The translations under genes and the position numbers were made by a program. A stretch of DNA of 64,000 nt, from positions 1 through 64,000 of the forward strand of contig JARLIR010000008.1 in assembly GCA_031291635.1 (NCBI GenBank), in the 5' to 3' direction. Positions 57,772 to 64,000 of the stretch are shown here, piece by piece. Below the pieces are notes generated by a model. The model searched no databases. It was not told the origin of the DNA and was given only the letters and a program-made list of their open reading frames with translations. This DNA is from Rhizomicrobium sp. GTDB taxonomy: Bacteria; Pseudomonadota; Alphaproteobacteria; Micropepsales; Micropepsaceae. The number at the start of each line of letters is the position of its first letter. The first letter of the stretch is position 1.

Positions 57772-58164
57772 ATGACAAAGACGACCGGATCCCTGTGGCC
57801 TGCCGCGACGCGCGTTTGCGTCGCACGGCGCCGGATTCCCGCTTGGATCACCTGGCTCGCGGTCTTCGCCTTTGCCTTGCAGTCCTTCGTCGCGCAAACC
57901 CATATCCATCTGCAAACCATCGACCAGGCTGCCGCGACGACCCCGCTTACGCCAGGGCACAGCAAATCCCCGGCCGATGACGGCAGCGCGGCCTGTCCTT
58001 TGTGCCAAGCGGTCGCCAATGCCGGGGCTTATTTCGCGCCCACCACACCGCTGCTCTTGCCGCCCGTTCTCCAGAGCAACGCTGTTGCTTTGCCGCTTCT
58101 CGCTGCCCTGCTTGGAGTTGGCACCACGCACAGTTGGCGCAGCCGCGCCCCTCCACAGCTCTAA
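57772..58164 (+). CDS. DUF2946-like small membrane/periplasmic protein at head of efflux operon
   Basis: N-terminal TM, HIHLQ..., CPLCQAVANAGAYFAPTTPLLLPP; adjacent to RND efflux genes. Confidence 0.6.
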   Translation: MTKTTGSLWPAATRVCVARRRIPAWITWLAVFAFALQSFVAQTHIHLQTIDQAAATTPLTPGHSKSPADDGSAACPLCQAVANAGAYFAPTTPLLLPPVLQSNAVALPLLAALLGVGTTHSWRSRAPPQL

Positions 58165-58252
58165 TCACCAAATGTGAAGGCGTGTCGCCGCTCGCGCGGT
58201 GCTGCACGTATTGCGCTCGTAGTGGGCGCCAGAGCAAGTCCTGGAGACGACC

Positions 58253-59746
58253 ATGTGGTATAGAGTTAAGGCAGGCGCGCAGCGTTTGGCTGTTCCAGTG
58301 AGCTTGTTGCTACTGGCGGGTTGCGCGGTTGGTCCCGATTATAAAAAGCCTGCCGCACCCGAGATTCACGACTATACCGCCCAGCCGCTCGCCCCCACGA
58401 CCGCCACGGCGGTGCCGGGCGGCGAGGCGCAGCGTTTCGCTCTCGACAGCGATATCGCAGGCGAATGGTGGAGCTTGTTTCACTCCAAACCGCTCAACGC
58501 CTTGATTGAACAAGCGTTGGCGGCCAATCCCGATCTCAAGGCCGCTCAGGCGGCGCTCTCGGTCTCGCGTGAAAATGTTCTGGCTCAGCGTGGTGTCTTC
58601 CTGCCCGCTGTTTCCGCGGGCTTTACCGCCACCCGCCAGTTGCAGCCGGGAACGCTGGCGCCGGTGCCAAGCTCCAACGCTTTTCAATACAATCTCTTCA
58701 CGCCGCAGCTCAGCGTCTCTTATTCCCCGGATGTGTTCGGTCTTAATCGCCGTGGCGCCGAATCGCTGGAAGCGCAGCAGCAGGCGGTCCGCTTTCAGAT
58801 GATCGCGGCCTACAACACGCTGACTGCCAATGTCGTCGTCACCGCGATTCAGCTGGCCTCGCTCGAGGGCCAAGTCGAAGCGACCCGCGAAATCATCGCC
58901 GCCGACGCCAGGCTGGTGGAGATCCTCGAATATCAACAGACCAAAGGTTATGCCAGCGGCCTCGATGTGGCCGCCCAAAAGTCTCAGCTGGCACAAGCCA
59001 ATGCCCAGCTGCCGCCGCTCCTCAAGCAACGCGCTCAGTTGCAGGATCTGATGGCCGCCCTCACGGGCCATTTTCCCAACCAAGCGCCGCCGGAAAAATT
59101 CGACCTCGCCAGCTTGCAGTTGCCGCAACAAGTACCGCTGAGTTTACCCTCCAAGCTGGTGGAGCAGCGTCCTGATGTGCTGCAAGCTGAAGCCAATCAG
59201 CATGCCGCCAGTGCCCAGATCGGTGTTGCGGTGGCCAACCGGCTACCCAATTTCGAACTCACCGGGAACATCGGCAACACCGCGCTCACGCTGGGCGAGT
59301 TGTTCACCCCCGGCACCGGCTTTTGGAGTTTGGGCGCTGCGGTGACTCAGCCGATTTTCCAAGGCGGCACCTTGTTGCATCAAGAGCGCGCCGCCCGCGC
59401 CAGCTATGACCAAGCTTCGCAGCAATATCGCAGCACCGTGCTGGCGGCCTTCCAAAATGTCGCCGACACGCTGGCGGCGCTGCAACAGGACGCCGAAGGT
59501 CTGAAGGCCGCCGCAGCCGCAGCAGATGCTGCCAAGACCACACTCGATCTGGCGCAGCGCCAATATCAAGACGGCTACGCCGGGTATCCGGCTTTGCTGA
59601 ATGCAGAACAGAGCTATCAGCAGAGCCGGATCGCTCTCATTGAAGCAGAGGCCAGCCGTTTCGCTGACACCGCCGCCTTGTTTCAGGCGCTTGGTGGCGG
59701 CTGGTGGAATCGCACCGAACTGGCCGGAGACGAACATGGCAAATAA
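58253..59746 (+). CDS. Efflux transporter outer membrane factor (NodT/OprM family)
   Basis: Lipobox LLLAGCAVGPDYKKP; two OEP repeats; GTLLHQERAARASYDQASQQYRSTVLAAFQNVADTLAAL. Confidence 0.93.
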   Translation: MWYRVKAGAQRLAVPVSLLLLAGCAVGPDYKKPAAPEIHDYTAQPLAPTTATAVPGGEAQRFALDSDIAGEWWSLFHSKPLNALIEQALAANPDLKAAQAALSVSRENVLAQRGVFLPAVSAGFTATRQLQPGTLAPVPSSNAFQYNLFTPQLSVSYSPDVFGLNRRGAESLEAQQQAVRFQMIAAYNTLTANVVVTAIQLASLEGQVEATREIIAADARLVEILEYQQTKGYASGLDVAAQKSQLAQANAQLPPLLKQRAQLQDLMAALTGHFPNQAPPEKFDLASLQLPQQVPLSLPSKLVEQRPDVLQAEANQHAASAQIGVAVANRLPNFELTGNIGNTALTLGELFTPGTGFWSLGAAVTQPIFQGGTLLHQERAARASYDQASQQYRSTVLAAFQNVADTLAALQQDAEGLKAAAAAADAAKTTLDLAQRQYQDGYAGYPALLNAEQSYQQSRIALIEAEASRFADTAALFQALGGGWWNRTELAGDEHGK

Positions 59747-60905
59747 GCACGCAACGTCTTTCCTCCGCAGCGGACGTCTCGCCTTCGCGCTCGGCATTTC
59801 CGTGCTGGTGGTTTTGCCGCTGGCCGACTGCTCACCAAAATCCGATGACAGCGCCAAAGCGTCCGATACGGCCAGCAACGTCACCCTGACAGAGGCGCAA
59901 CGGCACAATATCCATCTCTACACCGTCGCCCTCACCAAGTTTCACAGCACGATCGAGACCAGCGGCATCGTCGATTTCGACAATGATCAAGCCACCAGTG
60001 TGTTGGCCCCCTTCTCTGGTCCGGTGTCGCGCATTCTCGTTGCCCAAGGCCAGCAAGTGCGCAAAGGCGAGGCTTTGGCGGAAGTCGACTCCTCAGACTT
60101 CGCGGCGGCCATCGGCAGCTATCGCAAGACCTTGGCCGTGGCAGGAACTGCCCGCCGCCTTGCCGATCTCGACAAGGATCTGCTGGCCCATCAAGGCGTC
60201 TCGCGGCGCGAAGAAGAGCAGGCGCAATCGGATGCGGCCGGTGCCGAAGCCGACCGCGATGCGGCGCTGCAAGCTTTGGTCTCGCTGCATGTCGATCCCG
60301 AAACGATCAAAGGTATTCAAGCCGGCAAAGCCGTGGCCCGAGCCCAAGGCACCATCCGCGCGCCCTTTGCGGGCACTGTCGCGGAGCGGCTGATCACCCC
60401 TGGCGCCTTTCTCACGGCTGGCACCACGCCTTGCTTCACCGTTGCCAATCTTTCGCGCGTTTGGGTGATGGCGCAGGTCTTTGGCGCGGATGTCGGAAGC
60501 ATTGCGCCCGGCGACAGTGCTGAGATCGAAACCGGCCAAGCGAAAAATCTCAGCGGTAAGGTGGAAAACATCGCCGCTGTGGTGAATCCCGACACCCGCT
60601 CAGTGGCCGTGCGTGTCACTGTCGACAACCCCGGCGAGCTGCTGAAAAAGCAGATGTATGTCCGCGTCCTCATCCATTCCCGCCAGGAAAATTCCGGTCT
60701 CTTGGTGCCGGTCTCCGCCGTGCTGCGCGATGACGAGAATTTGCCCTTCGTCTACCTCGCTTTGCGCGACGGCAGTTTCGCGCGCCGCTCCGTCACTTTG
60801 GGGCCGCAAACGGGCGAGCGTTACGCCATCAGCGCTGGTCTGAAGCCTGGTGATAAAATCGTCAGCGATGGCGCCCTCTTTATTCAGTTCATGCAGGCCC
60901 AATGA
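59736..60905 (+). CDS. Efflux RND transporter periplasmic adaptor subunit
   Basis: VLAPFSGPVSRILVAQGQQVRKGEALAEVDS...GTIRAPFAGTVAERLITPGAFLTAG; start trimmed to ATG overlapping previous gene. Confidence 0.92.
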   Translation: MANKHATSFLRSGRLAFALGISVLVVLPLADCSPKSDDSAKASDTASNVTLTEAQRHNIHLYTVALTKFHSTIETSGIVDFDNDQATSVLAPFSGPVSRILVAQGQQVRKGEALAEVDSSDFAAAIGSYRKTLAVAGTARRLADLDKDLLAHQGVSRREEEQAQSDAAGAEADRDAALQALVSLHVDPETIKGIQAGKAVARAQGTIRAPFAGTVAERLITPGAFLTAGTTPCFTVANLSRVWVMAQVFGADVGSIAPGDSAEIETGQAKNLSGKVENIAAVVNPDTRSVAVRVTVDNPGELLKKQMYVRVLIHSRQENSGLLVPVSAVLRDDENLPFVYLALRDGSFARRSVTLGPQTGERYAISAGLKPGDKIVSDGALFIQFMQAQ

Positions 60906-63900
60906 GCGATCCCTTTTACGAACCGCCGCCGCCGCGTACCGCTTCGTTCATGAACCGGATCGTAGCTTCGTCTCTGAGCCAGAGGCTTCTGGTTCTCATC
61001 GTGACGATCCTGCTGGTCGGCGCTGGTGTGCGCTCGCTCGCCCGTCTGCCAGTGGATGCTTATCCCGATTTGTCGCCGCCGATGGTCGAGATCATCACCC
61101 AATGGCCGGGCCACGCGGCCGAAGAGGTCGAGCGCCTGATCAGCGTGCCGATCGAACAAGATATGAACGGCGTTCCCAAAACCACGGCGGTGCGTTCGAT
61201 CTCGCTTTATGGCCTCTCTGACGTCGTGCTCACCTTTGCCGACGGCACCGACAATTATTTCGCTCGTGAGCAGGTCTTCAACCGCATGGCCGGACTCGGT
61301 TTGCCCGATGGTGTGTCGCCGTCGGTCTCGCCGCTCGCCTCACCCTCGGGCTTGATTTACCGCTACGTGCTGCAAAGCCCCGACCGCTCCCCCATGGAGT
61401 TGAAGACCTTCGAGGATTGGATCGTCGCGCCGCAATACAAATCGGTGCCCGGCGTTGCCGACGATTCCGGCTTTGGCGGCGGCACGATGCAGTATCAGGT
61501 GCTGCTTGATCCCACCCGCATCGCTGGGCTGGGCTTGTCCGTGGCGCAAGTGCAAAGCGCGCTGGCCGCCAACAACAGCAACGCGGGCGGCGGCTTCTAC
61601 ACCCAAGGCGCCCAATTCTATTATGTGCGCGGTAAGGGCCGGCTCAACAGCTTGGACGATATCGGCAATGTGGTGCTGGCAGTGCATAGCGGTACGCCGG
61701 TACTGGTGAAAGATGTCGGCCGCGTCGTCATCGGCAACGCGCCGCGTCTTGGCGAATTCGGTTTCGAAAAACAGGACGATGCCGTCGAAGGCGTCATCCT
61801 CATGACCACCGGGGAAAAGACCCAGGACGTCTTGAAACGCGTCGAAGCCAAAACCGCCGAACTCAACGCCCATATCTTGCCCAAAGACGTCAAGATCCTG
61901 CCCTTTTATGATCGCAGCGATCTGATCGCGCTGACCACCCAGGTGGTGGTCGACAATCTGCTCCGCGGGGTCTTTCTGGTTCTCGTCGTTCTCATCTTTT
62001 TTCTTTACGATTTCCGTGCCGGCTTGATCGTTGCCGTCACCATTCCGCTAGCTTTGCTCTTCGCTTTTGTCTTCATCGATCAACAAGGCGCCTCCGCCAA
62101 TCTGCTTTCCATTGGTGCGGTGGATTTCGGCATCTTGGTCGATGGCGCCGTCTTCATGGTGGAAAACATTTTCCGCCAGATCGCCCTGCACAAAGAGCGT
62201 CCGCTCAATGTGATTGCGATCATCAAAGAGGCCGCCGCCGAAGTCGACCGCCCGCTGTTCTTCGCCGTGGCGGTGATCGTCGTCAGCTTCTTGCCGATTT
62301 ATGTTCTCACCGGACCTTCCGGCACGCTGTTCAAGCCGATGGCGGATACCATGGTCTTCGCCTTGGTGGGCTCGCTGATCATCACCCTGATGCTGCTGCC
62401 AGTGTTGTGCTCCTGGTTCATGCGCCATGGCGTGGTGGAGCGCCACAACAGGATCTTTGAAGCCATCAAAGAGGCCTATATCAAAGGTCTCGATTTTTGC
62501 CTCGCCCGGCCGTGGCAAACGACTATGGCCTCAGGCGCATTGCTGGCGGTCTCGTTGTTGCTGCTGCCCAGCATCGGCGCCGAATTCATGCCGCGTCTGG
62601 ATGAGGGCGCGTTGTGGGTTCGGGCCACCATGCCCTACACCATCTCTTTCGACGAAGCCGCCAAGATCGCGCCCAAGGTGCGGGACATTCTGCGCTCCTT
62701 CCCGCAAGTCACCACCGTGACCTCGGAACTCGGCCGCCCCGATGACGGAACCGATCCTACCGGCTTCTATAATGTCGAGTTCTATGTTGGCCTCAAGCCT
62801 TACGCGCAATGGACCGGTGCCTATCGCACCAAGCCCGAGCTGACCAAAGCCATCGACGCCAAGCTGCAGCAGTTTCCCGGCATCCAATTCAATTACACCC
62901 AGCCTGCCGAGGACGCGGTGGACGAAGCCGAGACCGGCCTGAAAAGCGCGCTGGCGGTAAAAATCTACGGTACCGATCTCAATACGCTGCAGCAGAAGGC
63001 CCTCGCCATCAAGCGCGTCCTCGGCAGTGTGCGCGGCATCACCGATGTCACCTTGGTCAAGGAACTGGGGCAACCGAGTCTGACCATCGACATCGATCGC
63101 GCCAAGATCGCGCGCTACGGTATCAACGTCGCCGACATCAATGGGCTTATCACCACCGCGGTCGGCGGCGACGTCGCCACCCAAGTGGTGCAAGGCGAAA
63201 AACAGTTCGATCTTGTGGTCCGCCTCGAACACCGCTTCCGCGATAACGCCACAGAGATCGGCAATATCCCGGTGCCCACTCCAGCCGGGCAGCAGATTCC
63301 GCTGAAGGAGTTGGCGACCATTCAAGTTACCAATGGCGCTTCGGTGATCTACCGCGAAAACAATTCGCGATACATCGGCGTGCAGTTCTCGGTTGAGGGG
63401 CGCGATCTTGCCGATGCCGTGGGCGACGCCATCCGCAGCGTCGATCGCAAGGTCACGCTGGCGCAAGGCTATCGTTTGGATTGGGGTGGTGAGTATACCG
63501 AATACACCGCGTCCAGCCGACAGCTCAGCGTCATCCTGCCCCTCACCCTAGGCCTAATCTTCCTGCTGCTCTTCATCCTCTACAGCAATTTCAAATTCCC
63601 TTTCATCACCTTGGCGGGCGTCATGTTGTCGGCGCCGGTGGGCGGTCTTGTTGCCCTCTGGATTACGGGCACGCCGCTGTCGGTCAGTTCCGGCGTCGGT
63701 TTCCTTGCCTTGTTCGGGGTCTCGGTGCTGACCGCGGTGGTCTACATCTCTTATGTCAACGAGCTGCGCCGCGGCGGCGTGCCTTTGGCCGAGGCCATTC
63801 GCCAAGGTGCTATTCTGCGGCTGCGCCCGATCATGATGACGGCGCTGGTGGCATCCCTGGGCCTCTTGCCTGCGGCGCTGGCCTCTGGTGTCGGCACCGA

Positions 63901-64000
63901 TTCGCAAAAGCCCTTCGCACTGGTGATTGTTGGCGGGCTGCTGACGCGGCTGCTGATCAGCGTCTTCCTGATGCCCGTCCTCTACGCCCTGGTAGCCCGC
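60902..64000 (+). CDS. HME-type (CusA/CzcA) RND heavy-metal efflux transporter, truncated by window end
   Basis: Open frame to base 64000 (absent from ORF track); MSDPFYEPPPPRTASFMNRIVASSLSQRLLVLIVTILL...DAYPDLSPPMVEIITQWPGHAAEEVERLISVPIE; VDFGILVDGAVFMVENIFR. Confidence 0.93.
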   Translation, partial: MSDPFYEPPPPRTASFMNRIVASSLSQRLLVLIVTILLVGAGVRSLARLPVDAYPDLSPPMVEIITQWPGHAAEEVERLISVPIEQDMNGVPKTTAVRSISLYGLSDVVLTFADGTDNYFAREQVFNRMAGLGLPDGVSPSVSPLASPSGLIYRYVLQSPDRSPMELKTFEDWIVAPQYKSVPGVADDSGFGGGTMQYQVLLDPTRIAGLGLSVAQVQSALAANNSNAGGGFYTQGAQFYYVRGKGRLNSLDDIGNVVLAVHSGTPVLVKDVGRVVIGNAPRLGEFGFEKQDDAVEGVILMTTGEKTQDVLKRVEAKTAELNAHILPKDVKILPFYDRSDLIALTTQVVVDNLLRGVFLVLVVLIFFLYDFRAGLIVAVTIPLALLFAFVFIDQQGASANLLSIGAVDFGILVDGAVFMVENIFRQIALHKERPLNVIAIIKEAAAEVDRPLFFAVAVIVVSFLPIYVLTGPSGTLFKPMADTMVFALVGSLIITLMLLPVLCSWFMRHGVVERHNRIFEAIKEAYIKGLDFCLARPWQTTMASGALLAVSLLLLPSIGAEFMPRLDEGALWVRATMPYTISFDEAAKIAPKVRDILRSFPQVTTVTSELGRPDDGTDPTGFYNVEFYVGLKPYAQWTGAYRTKPELTKAIDAKLQQFPGIQFNYTQPAEDAVDEAETGLKSALAVKIYGTDLNTLQQKALAIKRVLGSVRGITDVTLVKELGQPSLTIDIDRAKIARYGINVADINGLITTAVGGDVATQVVQGEKQFDLVVRLEHRFRDNATEIGNIPVPTPAGQQIPLKELATIQVTNGASVIYRENNSRYIGVQFSVEGRDLADAVGDAIRSVDRKVTLAQGYRLDWGGEYTEYTASSRQLSVILPLTLGLIFLLLFILYSNFKFPFITLAGVMLSAPVGGLVALWITGTPLSVSSGVGFLALFGVSVLTAVVYISYVNELRRGGVPLAEAIRQGAILRLRPIMMTALVASLGLLPAALASGVGTDSQKPFALVIVGGLLTRLLISVFLMPVLYALVAR

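Overview
High-GC window, probably alphaproteobacterial chromosome, with dense and mostly operonic coding. From left to right: (1) the end of a nucleotide pyrophosphatase-like gene, an OmpA-family porin, an aldo/keto reductase and a PAS protein. (2) A divergent flagellar cluster: TPR/AMIN-like protein, motE, DUF6468, fliM and fliL on the minus strand, flgF-flgG-flgA-flgH on the plus strand, with a well-formed sigma-54 promoter upstream of flgF, followed by dksA. (3) An initiator tRNA-Met. (4) An envelope/glycan block: a 1139-aa GH18-like + NodB deacetylase + GT2 fusion, two polytopic membrane proteins, a Cfa-like methyltransferase, GT2-GtrA and GT39. (5) lpdA, an SMP-30 lactonase and a probable rquA. 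(6) A complete kdpFABCDE operon preceded by an unlisted 27-aa membrane microprotein. (7) A cation/proton antiporter. (8) A TonB-receptor-linked cluster with two flavin-dependent tryptophan-halogenase-like genes, a JmjC/cupin_8 protein and SapC. (9) A LacI-TonB receptor-GPH transporter-1137-aa GH94-like protein-GH3 locus, probably for beta-glucan/oligoglucan use. (10) A DUF2946 protein and an RND heavy-metal efflux operon that runs off the window. I saw no CRISPR array, rRNA, transposase or prophage genes. The best candidate for an under-described system is the halogenase/cupin/SapC/TonB-receptor cluster next to the LacI-controlled glycan locus, with similar LacI-type palindromes at both. All calls come from reading the sequence; no database search was run.
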